Shown piece by piece: positions 6,477-15,501 of a DNA stretch of 44,493 bases; within the stretch, counting starts at the first letter, position 1, and every line of letters starts with the position of its first letter. This DNA is from Nitrospira sp. (GTDB taxonomy: Bacteria; Nitrospirota; Nitrospiria; Nitrospirales; Nitrospiraceae): NCBI GenBank assembly GCA_019636835.1, contig JAHBWU010000025.1, positions 1-44,493 on the forward strand. Direction: 5' to 3'. The notes below the pieces were generated by a model. That model did not search any database. It was not told the DNA's origin and saw only the letters and a list, made by a program, of their open reading frames with translations. The position numbers and the translations under genes were made by a program.

Positions 6477-8579
6477 ATGGAAACAGCCCGTCTGGAGCCC
6501 ATCAGAAATGTGGCGATCATATCCAACGCCGGCGCGGGTAAGACCTCTCTCAGTGAGGCCTTATTATATGTCGGCGGAGCGATCCCCATGCTTGGTTCCG
6601 TGACACAGGGTACCACCGTTTCCGATTTTGAGCCGGAAGAGCTTCGTCATCGCAATTCGACAAGTACCAGTCTCCTTCAGTTCTCGTGGAATCACACCAA
6701 CATTAATCTGATCGACCCTCCCGGCGCCCTCGATCTTCTTGGCGAACCGCTCGCGGCCCTGCAGGCTGTCGATGCCGTCGTCGTTCTACTGGGCGGAAAC
6801 ATTGGAGTGAGGACGGAGCTGGCACGATTGTGGGGAAGAATCAAAGAGTTGGATCTTCCTTGTCTGGCGTTCGTTAATGGGCTTGATAAGGAAGGAGCAT
6901 CGTTCGAGAACGCACTGGAGACCTGCCGTCAGCAGCTTGGTCGTGCTCCAATTCCTATGACGATTCCGGTCAAGGCTGGCGCGAGTTTAGACAGTGTAAT
7001 TGATGTACGACATGAAAAGCCTGTACGGTCTGGGCCGGGTTCCGCTCAAGTGGAACCCGTGCAGATTTCACACGAGCTGGAGAAAATTCTCAGTGGAGCG
7101 CGCAAGCAGCTCGTGGAAGCAGTCGCGGAGAGCGGAGAAACCCTGTTAGAGACCTACTTGACCCAAGGCGATTTAAACCAAGAAGACCTTCTTCAAGGAC
7201 TCCGTCGCGACATCCAGACGAATCAATTTCTTCCCGTGTATGCCGGATCCGCAACGCAGAATGTCGGGGTTTGGTCCCTCCTGGACGCCATTGTGACTTT
7301 ATTACCGGCACCCTCCGAGCATGGTGAGGCTCACCCATGGCACGGTATCAACCCAGAGACTCACGAAGGGTGTGAGCGGAAAGGGAGTCTACAGGAACCG
7401 TTTTCAGCCTATGTCTTTAAGACCATCATAGACCCATTCATCGGTCGGCTGTCCTATTGCCGTGTCTTGTCGGGAACAATTCATGCCGATGCGACGGTGC
7501 TGAATGCTTCAAAACATGTACGGGAGAAGCTCGGCCATTTCTACACCGTCTTGGGCAAACGCCATGTGGCCATCGACTCCGCAAAGAGGGGAGAGATCGT
7601 GGCGATTGGAAAACTTAAAGATACGCATACGGGTGATACGCTGTGTCAAGAGAATGCTCCCATCTGTTATCCCGTGCTGAGCCTCCCAAAGCCGATCTTG
7701 TCGTTCGCGATTGAAAGCAAGTCCAAGACGGACATCGACAAGGTAAGCCTTGGCCTTCACAAACTCATCGAGGAAGATCCCACGCTGGAATTTGCACGCA
7801 ATGCCGAAACTAAGGAGATGGTGCTCAGCGGCATGGGACAATTTCACATTGATTTGGCCCTTGAGAAACTTCATCGAAAGTTCGGAGCCGATGTCATGCT
7901 CCATACGCCGAAGGTCCCATACCGGGAAACGCTCAAGACGAAATCACAGGCACAGGGCAAGTACAAGAAACAAACCGGCGGTCACGGGCAATATGGTGAT
8001 TGCTGGCTTGAAGTGGCGCCGCTCCCGCGCGGTAACGGGTATATATTTGAGAATCGCGTGGTCGGAGGCGCGATTCCTCGAAATTTCATTCCTGCCGTGG
8101 AAAAAGGGGTCATCGAGGCCATGCATGAGGGACCGTTGAGTGGATTTCCAGTCGTCGATGTGCAGGTGGCCGTCTATGACGGATCCTATCATGTAGTTGA
8201 TTCATCCGAGATGTCGTTCAAAATCGCGGGATCGATGGCATTCAAGAAGGCGATAGAGACAGCGCATCCAGTGCTACTGGAGCCTATCATGACGGTCGAA
8301 ATCGACACGCCGACCGACGCGGTCGGAGCTGTCATGGGAGACTTGAGCTCCAGACGAGGTCGAATCGTGGCCGTCAACGCGCAAGACCATGCGGAACAGA
8401 TCACAGCGTTGGTTCCGCTTGCTGAGCTGCTTCGATACGCGACGGCCCTCAACGCCATGACCGGGGGACGGGGCAGCTATGTCATGGATTTCACGCAGTA
8501 TGATGAAGTACCACGAGAGCTAGCTGCAAGGGTCATCGAGCGACATAAGGTGGAAGGACAAGCCGCCACGGCTCACTGA
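6477..8579 (+). CDS. EF-G-like GTPase with altered switch II
   Basis: The 700-residue protein has the five-domain layout of elongation factor G, including a domain IV stretch GGHGQYGDCWLEV. The P-loop SNAGAGKTS (16-24, K22) is intact. Other GTPase motifs differ: switch I reads RHRNSTST instead of RGITI, G3 is DPPGALD (80-86) where EF-G has DTPGHVD, so the catalytic His is Ala, and G4 is NGLD (134-137) rather than NKMD. It therefore belongs to the EF-G-like or EF-G2 group, not the main translocase, which should be encoded elsewhere next to the ribosomal protein genes. An AAGGAGGG ribosome site eight bases before the ATG suggests efficient translation. A role in ribosome recycling or stress translation is conjecture. 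Confidence 0.88.
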   Translation: METARLEPIRNVAIISNAGAGKTSLSEALLYVGGAIPMLGSVTQGTTVSDFEPEELRHRNSTSTSLLQFSWNHTNINLIDPPGALDLLGEPLAALQAVDAVVVLLGGNIGVRTELARLWGRIKELDLPCLAFVNGLDKEGASFENALETCRQQLGRAPIPMTIPVKAGASLDSVIDVRHEKPVRSGPGSAQVEPVQISHELEKILSGARKQLVEAVAESGETLLETYLTQGDLNQEDLLQGLRRDIQTNQFLPVYAGSATQNVGVWSLLDAIVTLLPAPSEHGEAHPWHGINPETHEGCERKGSLQEPFSAYVFKTIIDPFIGRLSYCRVLSGTIHADATVLNASKHVREKLGHFYTVLGKRHVAIDSAKRGEIVAIGKLKDTHTGDTLCQENAPICYPVLSLPKPILSFAIESKSKTDIDKVSLGLHKLIEEDPTLEFARNAETKEMVLSGMGQFHIDLALEKLHRKFGADVMLHTPKVPYRETLKTKSQAQGKYKKQTGGHGQYGDCWLEVAPLPRGNGYIFENRVVGGAIPRNFIPAVEKGVIEAMHEGPLSGFPVVDVQVAVYDGSYHVVDSSEMSFKIAGSMAFKKAIETAHPVLLEPIMTVEIDTPTDAVGAVMGDLSSRRGRIVAVNAQDHAEQITALVPLAELLRYATALNAMTGGRGSYVMDFTQYDEVPRELAARVIERHKVEGQAATAH

Positions 8580-8584
8580 GATCG

Positions 8585-9976
8585 TCAATCGGAGGATTTA
8601 AGCACGACATAAAACGCGCGGTTTTCCCGAAGCACGCGGAGCAACAGTGTATCGCCATGCCTAGCCCGCGCAATGGCTAACGTAAAGTCTCCCACGGAAA
8701 ACACTTCCCTACGGTTGACCTCTTTAATGAGGTCTCCTTCCCGGAGGCCTTCGGCTTGAGCAAGACTATTGGGTTCAACCTTTGCAATCAGCACACCTTT
8801 CGACTCACTGAGCTTGAACTTCTCCGCCAGGGTGGCCGTCAAGTCTTGAAGGTCAAGACCAAGTCTGGCTCCTAACTTCTCCCCTTGTTGAGAAATCGAT
8901 GCAACGACGGTGGTATCGCGCCGCTCGGTGAGGGGAACATCCATCGTCAGGTGCTTCAGATCCCGGACTATTTCTATCTTTGAGGTCGCGCCCGGAGTCA
9001 GCGTCGCGATGAGACGAGACAGCTTATTCGGTGAATCCACGACGGCACCGTCGATCCGAACGATGACATCTCCAGGCTTGATCCCAGCCAAGGCTGCAGG
9101 GTCTTTCTCGAAAACGTCGTTCACGAGTACCCCTTCACCTTCGGCAACTCCGAATTTTTTCGCCAATTCAGCCGTCAACGGCTGAATCCCGACGCCGAGC
9201 CAGCCCCGCACGACCTTGCCCTTGGCAAGTAGCTGTTCGATGACCTGCTTGGCCATGTTCGAGGGAATGGCGAATCCGATGCCTTGGGCAAAATTGATGA
9301 TCGCCGTGTTAATGCCGATCACCTCACCCCTGAGGTTAAAGAGCGGGCCTCCGGAATTTCCAGGGTTGATCGAGGCATCAGTCTGAATGAAGTTTTCGTA
9401 CCGTGAGAGATTGATGTTTTCGCGACCGATGCCGCTCACGACTCCAAGCGTTACGGTCCGGTCCAGCCCGAACGGATTCCCAACGGCCAACACCCATTGG
9501 CCGACCTTAACACCGGCCGAATCACCGAATCGCGCGCTGGGCAGCGGTCGATCGGTGGTCACTTTGAGCACAGCTAAATCGGTGTCCGCATCTTTACCGA
9601 TCACATGAGCGATGAGCTTCGTCTTGTCGGAAAACCGTACTTCAATTTCGGTCGCATCGCCGATGACATGGTTGTTCGTCACGATATGGCCTTCACTATC
9701 AACGATCAGGCCCGAACCGGAGCCCGACGCATTCGGCGTACGCTCTCCGGGCCCTTCTCGAAGCCTACCGACGCTAGGAATGGGAAACAGGTTGACGACA
9801 GAAGGCTTGGTCTGCTCAGCGAGTTCGGTAATGACGGCTTGGATCTCTTCCAGCATGCGAATGCCTGGTGAGTCGGCCGATAATGCCTCAGCCCGGCCGC
9901 CACCTATGGCAGAGGAAAAGAGGATAACAACAAAACAGAGCACAACACGTGATGATGGAAATGCGATAGCTGACAT
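8585..9976 (-). CDS. Periplasmic HtrA/DegP-type serine protease with two PDZ domains
   Basis: This 463-residue protein has a signal peptide (hydrophobic residues about 10-25, likely cut near GRAEA), a trypsin-like domain and two PDZ domains (about 265-345 and 370-460). The catalytic triad is visible as H103 (TNNHVIG), D133 (TDLAV) and S208 (NPGNSGGPL). HtrA proteins degrade or refold damaged envelope proteins. The linker near residue 75 is short, as in DegQ/DegS-type members, but two PDZ domains fit DegP/DegQ. No ribosome site is clear before the ATG. It converges with the EF-G-like gene, with only five bases between the stops; the upstream RCK_C gene on the same strand is 49 bases away and may share a transcript. 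Confidence 0.94.
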   Translation of the reverse strand: MSAIAFPSSRVVLCFVVILFSSAIGGGRAEALSADSPGIRMLEEIQAVITELAEQTKPSVVNLFPIPSVGRLREGPGERTPNASGSGSGLIVDSEGHIVTNNHVIGDATEIEVRFSDKTKLIAHVIGKDADTDLAVLKVTTDRPLPSARFGDSAGVKVGQWVLAVGNPFGLDRTVTLGVVSGIGRENINLSRYENFIQTDASINPGNSGGPLFNLRGEVIGINTAIINFAQGIGFAIPSNMAKQVIEQLLAKGKVVRGWLGVGIQPLTAELAKKFGVAEGEGVLVNDVFEKDPAALAGIKPGDVIVRIDGAVVDSPNKLSRLIATLTPGATSKIEIVRDLKHLTMDVPLTERRDTTVVASISQQGEKLGARLGLDLQDLTATLAEKFKLSESKGVLIAKVEPNSLAQAEGLREGDLIKEVNRREVFSVGDFTLAIARARHGDTLLLRVLRENRAFYVVLKSSD

Positions 9977-10025
9977 CGAGCGTTATTGTATCTGATCTCT
10001 GTCGGATGTGCCTACTGCGACCGCC

Positions 10026-10673
10026 TTATGCCGATCTCGTGAGCGACGTTGCCATGGGGCGTTGGCCGGTAAACCATGAGACGAGTTGATTGAGTTCTAT
10101 TTGAGAGCCGATCAAAACCACGATGTCGCCGGGTCGGAACAGGAGATCATCAGTCGGAGCCAACAGAAACGGCCCTCGTAATACCGTGGCCACGTATGCG
10201 GAGGAATACCGTGGAAGGGCGCTGAGCGGCTGTCCAGCCGCTGCAGCGCCTCGAACGACGGTCAGCCGTTCCATACCTCCCGAACGAAGCGCCAAATCAC
10301 GTTGGAGAGAGAGTAGGTCTTGATGGACCGTTTCGACTTTGAGCTCACGAATCTGGGCGTCAACTCCAATCAACGATTGCTTCAACTCTTGAACGCGAGA
10401 AATGGCATCGGCAAGCATCTGATCGATCGCACCGATAATTGAATCGGGGTGATTCTGGTACAGCAGTCGATCAGAAACCTGCGCAGTGATTTGTTGGCCG
10501 ACCTTGGCGGTGACGTCGTCAATTTGCTGGAGCAAAGTGGACGCCTGCCAATGTAGACGAATAATCTGAACCTTTCGATTGACCAGTTCGGAAAGAGAGA
10601 GAATAGTTTCGTAGAACGCATGTCCGGTAATTGAAAGCTCTTTATGTACACGGCCCAGAAGTTCGAACGTCAT
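10026..10673 (-). CDS. RCK_C (TrkA-C) domain protein with helical N-terminus
   Basis: The 215-residue protein has two parts. Residues 1-125 look entirely helical with coiled-coil character. Residues about 138-205 match the RCK_C/TrkA-C fold: VVRGAAAAGQPL, then LLAPTDDLLFRPGDIVVLIGS, the typical pattern of a ligand-sensing beta-alpha domain of K+ channels and transporters. No RCK_N nucleotide-binding domain and no membrane segments are seen, and no ion transporter lies nearby. It may be a stand-alone sensor or partner of a distant transporter. RCK_C domains in other proteins bind c-di-AMP or ions, but I cannot tell the ligand. The ATG lacks a clear ribosome site. Confidence 0.75.
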   Translation of the reverse strand: MTFELLGRVHKELSITGHAFYETILSLSELVNRKVQIIRLHWQASTLLQQIDDVTAKVGQQITAQVSDRLLYQNHPDSIIGAIDQMLADAISRVQELKQSLIGVDAQIRELKVETVHQDLLSLQRDLALRSGGMERLTVVRGAAAAGQPLSALPRYSSAYVATVLRGPFLLAPTDDLLFRPGDIVVLIGSQIELNQLVSWFTGQRPMATSLTRSA

Positions 10674-10919
10674 AGTCTGATAAGAGATATTATGTAAACT
10701 TAAATCGCTTTGCCCCTTGTCCGCTTACCGTGCTTTTCGCTAGCCTTCTCTCCCCACGATATCCAGTACTCTCATAGCGTATCGTCCTTTGGAGGTCAAT
10801 TGTGCAGGAGATTTTTTATTATCGATAGCACCCTGCTCAGCCTAATCCATCGCTCAGAATTTTGCTCATACCATGGTGCTGTTTGCAATCACCCCGGCTA
10901 CGCCCGTATGATCGAAACG

Positions 10920-11855
10920 ATGAACTGTACAAGATGTAAGACCAAAGCCGTGCTCAAGTTACCACGCCACAATGCAGCATTCTGCAAGGATTGCTTTAAC
11001 AGTTTTGTGCATGACCAAGTTCTTAAAGCGATTCGATCTCAAGAGATGTTCAAAAAGAACGACCGTCTCCTTGTCGCCGTTTCAGGTGGCAAAGACAGCT
11101 TGGCTCTCTGGGATATTCTTCTGAAGCTGGGCTATAAGGCGGATGCACTGTATGTGAACCTTGGGATCGGAGGTTATTCCGAATCATCACAAGAAAAAGT
11201 CATGCATTTTTCCGAGACCGTGGCTGCGGAATACGGTGCGGGGCTCCATGTTCATACGGTCGAACGAGAAGAAGGCGCCGGTATTCGTGAGCTGGCTATG
11301 ATGGTCCACCGTCCGACTTGCTCGACCTGCGGCACGATCAAACGCTATCAGTTCAACCATGCTGCAATCCGGCATGGGTACGATGTCATGGCGACGGGAC
11401 ATAATTTGGATGATGAAGCGGCTCGACTGCTCGGGAATGTGCTGCACTGGCAGAACGAATACCTTGAGAAACAAGGTCCTAGCCTTCCCGCCTCTATCGA
11501 TGGATTCGCCAAGAAAGTGAAGCCTCTATATCGCTTGACCGAACGCGAATTAGCAGCCTATTGCGTCCTCAATAAGATCGACTATGTTGTTGAGGAATGT
11601 CCAATGGCACAAGGCGCGCGCACACTCCTGTACAAGGAGGTTTTAAATCGTCTAGAAACCGAGTCGCCTGGCACCAAGCAGATGTTTTACTGGGGGTTCC
11701 TTGAGAAGTCACACACGACCAAGACACCCACGACTATCATGGAAAAAGATCGCTCGTCCCTGCACCCCTGTTCCCTCTGTGGCCAGCCCACCACGGCCGA
11801 GACCTGCTCCTACTGCAAGCTTATGGCCAAGGCGAAAACTTCGACATCGCGTTGA
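10920..11855 (+). CDS. ttuA: TtuA-like tRNA 2-thiolation enzyme (TtcA/TtuA/Ncs6 superfamily)
   Basis: The protein (311 residues from ATG 10920) is an adenylating sulfurtransferase. It has an N-terminal zinc ribbon (C3, C6, C22, C25), the PP-loop SGGKDS (55-60), three cysteines placed for a [4Fe-4S] cluster (C134, C137 in TCSTCG and C227 in EECPMAQG), and a C-terminal zinc ribbon (C284, C287, C296, C299). This layout matches TtuA, which makes 2-thioribothymidine at tRNA position 54, better than TtcA, which lacks the two ribbons. The start is picked because the first zinc ribbon begins there; ATG 10908 is also possible, and the frame stays open to 10710 without family-like sequence. No ribosome site is convincing. 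DnaJ follows 76 bases downstream. Confidence 0.85.
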   Translation: MNCTRCKTKAVLKLPRHNAAFCKDCFNSFVHDQVLKAIRSQEMFKKNDRLLVAVSGGKDSLALWDILLKLGYKADALYVNLGIGGYSESSQEKVMHFSETVAAEYGAGLHVHTVEREEGAGIRELAMMVHRPTCSTCGTIKRYQFNHAAIRHGYDVMATGHNLDDEAARLLGNVLHWQNEYLEKQGPSLPASIDGFAKKVKPLYRLTERELAAYCVLNKIDYVVEECPMAQGARTLLYKEVLNRLETESPGTKQMFYWGFLEKSHTTKTPTTIMEKDRSSLHPCSLCGQPTTAETCSYCKLMAKAKTSTSR

Positions 11856-11931
11856 CCCATTCGGCCCTTGCAAACCGTTTCTACACTCCGTAAGCTGATC
11901 CCTAGCATCCGTTTCTCATCGCATATCACGT

Positions 11932-12993
11932 ATGGCAACTACCCCACGCGATTATTATCACATTCTCGGCGTTCCTCGAACCGCCTCGCCCGACGACATC
12001 AAAAAAGCCTTTCGGCGCCTGGCCCGCCAGTACCATCCCGATCTCCATGCTGGTGCGAAGAAGGCCGAGATGGAAAAGAAATTTAAAGAGCTCAATGAGG
12101 CACAGGAAGTCCTGACCGACCCGGATAAGCGGAAGAAGTATGACCAGTACGGAGCCGATTGGGATCAAGCACAAGCTTTCGAAAAAGCTCGTCAGCAGGC
12201 CAGGACAGCACAAGGGTTCGGCGGGCCATGGGGAGGCGAAGGAGACTACACCGGTCAAGGAAGCGGCGGATCCGGAAGCGATCACTTCTCAGATTTTTTT
12301 GAGAACCTCTTCGGAAACCGCGGACGCGGAGGAACCGGACGCAGTAGTTCTGGAATGCCGGGAGAGGACATCGAGACCGAAGTCCATCTGGGGTTGCGTG
12401 AAGTATTAACCGGTGTCATCAAGCGCGTAAATCTGCGTGAACCCCGGACATGTTCGACCTGCCAAGGGAGCGGTACCGTGCGTGGCCGATCTTGCGTAAC
12501 CTGTCAGGGAACCGGGATGACGGCCGAATACAAAACCATAGAAGTGCGGATTCCGGCTGGAGTTCAAGATGGAACACGGGTGAGAGTTGCCGGAAAGGGC
12601 CAGCCGGGAATAAATGGTGGAAAACGCGGAGACCTGTATCTTCATGTGGCCATTCCCTCCGACCCGATCTTTCGTCGGCAAGGTTCGGACTTGCACGTCA
12701 CCTTGCCCATCTATCCTTGGGAAGCCATTCTTGGAGCTGAGGTGACTGCTCCAACCTTGGCTGAGCCGGTGAAAGTCAAAGTTCCACCAGGCAGCAAGGC
12801 CGAGGGGAAACTACGGCTCAAGGGGAAGGGGCTTCCTTCGGCCACAGGCGGGCATGGCGATCTTTTCCTGACGTTGCAAATTGTCCTTCCGGCCGGTATC
12901 AGTGAAGATGAACGGGGACTGTACGAACGTTTGAGCAAGCAACGACATCCGGATCCGCGAACGGAGCTTCTCTATGGCGCCCAGCGACGTTGA
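11932..12993 (+). CDS. dnaJ: DnaJ-type co-chaperone with a reduced zinc finger
   Basis: The 353-residue protein stimulates the ATPase of a DnaK-type Hsp70. It has an N-terminal J domain (about 6-72) with HPD at 35-37, a Gly/Phe-rich linker (about 93-143) and the DnaJ C-terminal beta-sandwich domains. The zinc region has only two CxxCxGxG motifs (C174/C177 and C188/C191), enough for one zinc centre; classical DnaJ has four motifs and two centres. It is thus between DnaJ and the zinc-free CbpA. No grpE or dnaK lies nearby, so this is probably a second J protein with its own job. It may be transcribed with the TtuA-like gene. Confidence 0.9.
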   Translation: MATTPRDYYHILGVPRTASPDDIKKAFRRLARQYHPDLHAGAKKAEMEKKFKELNEAQEVLTDPDKRKKYDQYGADWDQAQAFEKARQQARTAQGFGGPWGGEGDYTGQGSGGSGSDHFSDFFENLFGNRGRGGTGRSSSGMPGEDIETEVHLGLREVLTGVIKRVNLREPRTCSTCQGSGTVRGRSCVTCQGTGMTAEYKTIEVRIPAGVQDGTRVRVAGKGQPGINGGKRGDLYLHVAIPSDPIFRRQGSDLHVTLPIYPWEAILGAEVTAPTLAEPVKVKVPPGSKAEGKLRLKGKGLPSATGGHGDLFLTLQIVLPAGISEDERGLYERLSKQRHPDPRTELLYGAQRR

Positions 12994-13102
12994 GCCGAAA
13001 CGCGATCGGCGGCGACTGGTTTTGAGTCGAGAGACTCGCTTGCGTTGCGTTGACTGCTATGGCAAGCTTTGGCTCCAGGGCCTCTCAACCAAGGAGGAAT
13101 TC

Positions 13103-13765
13103 ATGACGGCTATAACCAAGACGACCGCTGCGGTTGCCGTAGCGTCGGCATGTCTGTTGGTGATGGGCATACCAAGCCTGTGGGCAAATGATCCGAGCTA
13201 TAGTCATGGTGGAGGCATACACGGCGCCGGAGGAGGACATGGCTATGGTAAAGGGATGATGCACAGCGGCACCGGCCACCTGATCCGTCACTTATTGAAA
13301 CACGAAAAGGACATCGGACTCACCGCCGAACAGGTCACCAAACTGAAAGACATCCAGCTGAATCTGGACAAGGCGCGCATCAAGGCTGAAGCCGATATCC
13401 AAATCGCTGAACGTGAACTGAAAGCACTGACAGAAAGTGAGACGTCTGATCTCGGCGCGATCGAAGCAAAGTTGAGACAAAGTGAAGATCTGCAAGTCGG
13501 GCTACGGATGACCTCTATTAAAACACGTCGTGATGTGATGGGCTTGCTGACCCCTGAGCAGCGGGCAAAGGAAAAATCTGAGCATGACAAAGTGATGGAT
13601 CAGCACAAAGGCTACGGATCACCTCATGGAGGCGCAATGCCGTATGGCACGAGTCCTCATGGTGTCAACCCTCACGGTGCAAATCCATATGGCACCAATC
13701 CGCACGGTAAGAACCCCCATGAGGCCATATCCCCTGCACCACCCAGCAGCATGTCTGTACAGTAA
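13103..13765 (+). CDS. Spy/CpxP-like periplasmic protein with His-rich repeat tail
   Basis: The 220-residue protein begins at ATG 13103, which has an AAGGAGG site seven bases upstream; a longer frame from 12974 would overlap dnaJ. A signal peptide ([19 protein letters not shown], likely cut after LWA) is followed by a Gly/His-rich stretch and then a helical core (about 55-165) with two LTxxQ signatures, LTAEQ and LTPEQ, typical of Spy/CpxP and CnrX-like periplasmic proteins. The tail carries six pentapeptide repeats (see 13637-13726). Spy-like proteins are ATP-independent chaperones or metal sensors; the many His residues suggest metal binding here. Its stop overlaps the ilvD start as TAATG, so the two are coupled, an odd pairing. 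Confidence 0.82.
   Translation: MTAITKTTAAVAVASACLLVMGIPSLWANDPSYSHGGGIHGAGGGHGYGKGMMHSGTGHLIRHLLKHEKDIGLTAEQVTKLKDIQLNLDKARIKAEADIQIAERELKALTESETSDLGAIEAKLRQSEDLQVGLRMTSIKTRRDVMGLLTPEQRAKEKSEHDKVMDQHKGYGSPHGGAMPYGTSPHGVNPHGANPYGTNPHGKNPHEAISPAPPSSMSVQ
13637..13726 (+). repeat. Six in-frame 15-base repeats encoding xPHGx
   Basis: Six consecutive 15-base units encode [25 protein letters not shown] and NPHEA. Synonymous codons differ between units (for example CCT, CCA, CCG and CCC for Pro), so the repeat is old and kept at the protein level rather than a fresh DNA duplication. Confidence 0.9.
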
Positions 13766-15456
13766 TGGGACCACAAAGACCGATGAAAAAGGAAGTGCGA
13801 CTCCAGAGTCATGAACTTCTGGTCGGGGCCGGTCGTGCCCCGGCCAGGGCCATGTTAAAAGCCGTCGGCTTTACGGACGACGACCTGTCGAAACCGCTGG
13901 TGGGCGTGGCTAATACTTGGATCGAGGTCATGCCGTGCAATTTTCATTTGCGGCGGCTGTCCGAACGAGTGAAAGCCGGAATCAGAGCAGCCGGCGGTAC
14001 TCCGATTGAATACAACACCATCGCGGTGTCTGATGGGATCTCGATGGGCACCGAAGGGATGAAGGCTTCCCTGATCAGTCGAGAGGTCATCGCGGATTCG
14101 ATCGAGCTCGTCGCACGTGGACACTTGTTCGATGCCGTCGTCGCCCTGTCCGGGTGCGACAAAACAATTCCCGGAACCGTCATGGCCCTCGCCCGATTGA
14201 ATGTACCGTCGCTCATGCTCTATGGCGGCTCGATCATGCCGGGACAGTTTCAGGGACATGATGTGACCATTCAGGATGTCTTTGAAGCAGTCGGCAAACA
14301 TGCGTCGGGAAAGATGACCGACGCCGAGCTGAAGGACTTGGAAGATCACGCTTGCCCTGGGCCCGGGGCCTGTGGAGGCCAGTTCACGGCCAATACCATG
14401 GCCATTGCGTTTGAATTTCTCGGCATTTCACCGATGGGTCGCAATGGGGTTCCCGCCATGGACGGTCGAAAAGACGATGTTGCCTTTGAGTGCGGCAAGA
14501 TGGTGATGGAGCTCGTGAAGCAGGATTTGCGCCCAAGCCGAATTATCACCAGAAAGTCGTTGGAGAACGCCATTGCCGCCGTCGCCACTACCGGGGGCTC
14601 GACCAACGCCGTGCTACATCTCCTCGCCATCGCCCGTGAGTCCGGGATCAAATTGAGCATCGACGACTTCGACAAGATTAATCGCAAGGTCCCCTTACTG
14701 GCCGATCTCAAGCCGGGAGGCCGCTTTGCTGCAGCCGATCTCTATGCTGCAGGCGGCACAACCCTGGTGGCCAAACGACTGTTGGAGGCAGGACTCCTTC
14801 ATGGGAACCAGCCCACCGTTACAGGTCGAACCATAGGTCAAGAGGCAGCACACGGTCGTGAAACGCCCGGACAACAAGTCTTGCGCCCCCTCTCTCACCC
14901 CATCAAACCGACAGGCGGCCTTGTCATTCTGAAGGGCAATTTGGCGCCGGAAGGCTGCGTGGTAAAGGTAGCCGGCCATTCGATGACTAAGTTTCAGGGA
15001 CCGGCGAAGGTCTATGACCGGGAAGAAGACGCTTTCGTGGCAGTCAAAGCGGGGCAGATCAAACCCGGTGATGTCGTCGTCATTCGGTACGAAGGTCCGG
15101 CAGGAGGACCTGGCATGCGCGAGATGTTGGGCGTGACGGCGGCAATAGTGGGCGCCGGTCTCGGTGATTCCGTGGCCCTGCTCACTGATGGCCGGTTCTC
15201 AGGAGCCACACATGGATTGATGGCCGGACACGTAGCCCCTGAAGCCGCAAAGGGAGGGCCCATCGCGTCGGTCAAGAACGGAGACACGATTACCTTCGAT
15301 ATTCCCAAACGCCGTCTGGATGTGGCCCTCTCGCAGAAAGGAATCGTTACGCGGCTGAAGAAGGTCAAGGCGCCTGTGCCACGCTACACCTCAGGCGTGA
15401 TGGGGAAATATGCCAAACACGTCTCGTCCGCATCGGAAGGCGCTATCACAAGCTAG
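13765..15456 (+). CDS. ilvD: Dihydroxy-acid dehydratase
   Basis: IlvD dehydrates 2,3-dihydroxy acids to 2-oxo acids in valine, leucine and isoleucine synthesis. The 563-residue length is typical. Cluster ligands are visible: C58 (MPCNFH), C131 (SGCDKTIPG) and C203 ([13 protein letters not shown]). The presence of the middle cysteine is typical of members carrying a [2Fe-2S] cluster or of the general family; the two cluster types cannot be told apart by eye. The start ATG overlaps the previous stop in TAATG; an in-frame ATG at 13783 (MKKEVRLQ) is an alternative. It converges with the ABC permease gene 45 bases away. Confidence 0.97.
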   Translation: MGPQRPMKKEVRLQSHELLVGAGRAPARAMLKAVGFTDDDLSKPLVGVANTWIEVMPCNFHLRRLSERVKAGIRAAGGTPIEYNTIAVSDGISMGTEGMKASLISREVIADSIELVARGHLFDAVVALSGCDKTIPGTVMALARLNVPSLMLYGGSIMPGQFQGHDVTIQDVFEAVGKHASGKMTDAELKDLEDHACPGPGACGGQFTANTMAIAFEFLGISPMGRNGVPAMDGRKDDVAFECGKMVMELVKQDLRPSRIITRKSLENAIAAVATTGGSTNAVLHLLAIARESGIKLSIDDFDKINRKVPLLADLKPGGRFAAADLYAAGGTTLVAKRLLEAGLLHGNQPTVTGRTIGQEAAHGRETPGQQVLRPLSHPIKPTGGLVILKGNLAPEGCVVKVAGHSMTKFQGPAKVYDREEDAFVAVKAGQIKPGDVVVIRYEGPAGGPGMREMLGVTAAIVGAGLGDSVALLTDGRFSGATHGLMAGHVAPEAAKGGPIASVKNGDTITFDIPKRRLDVALSQKGIVTRLKKVKAPVPRYTSGVMGKYAKHVSSASEGAITS

Positions 15457-15501
15457 ATCCGCTCAAGCGTGTCTTCTTACTTGTATGACGTGAACAGGTA
15501 T

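Noticed and set aside
13637..13726. CRISPR-like short repeats
   Set aside because: The units are 15 bases, in frame, without spacers, and encode the xPHGx peptide repeat.
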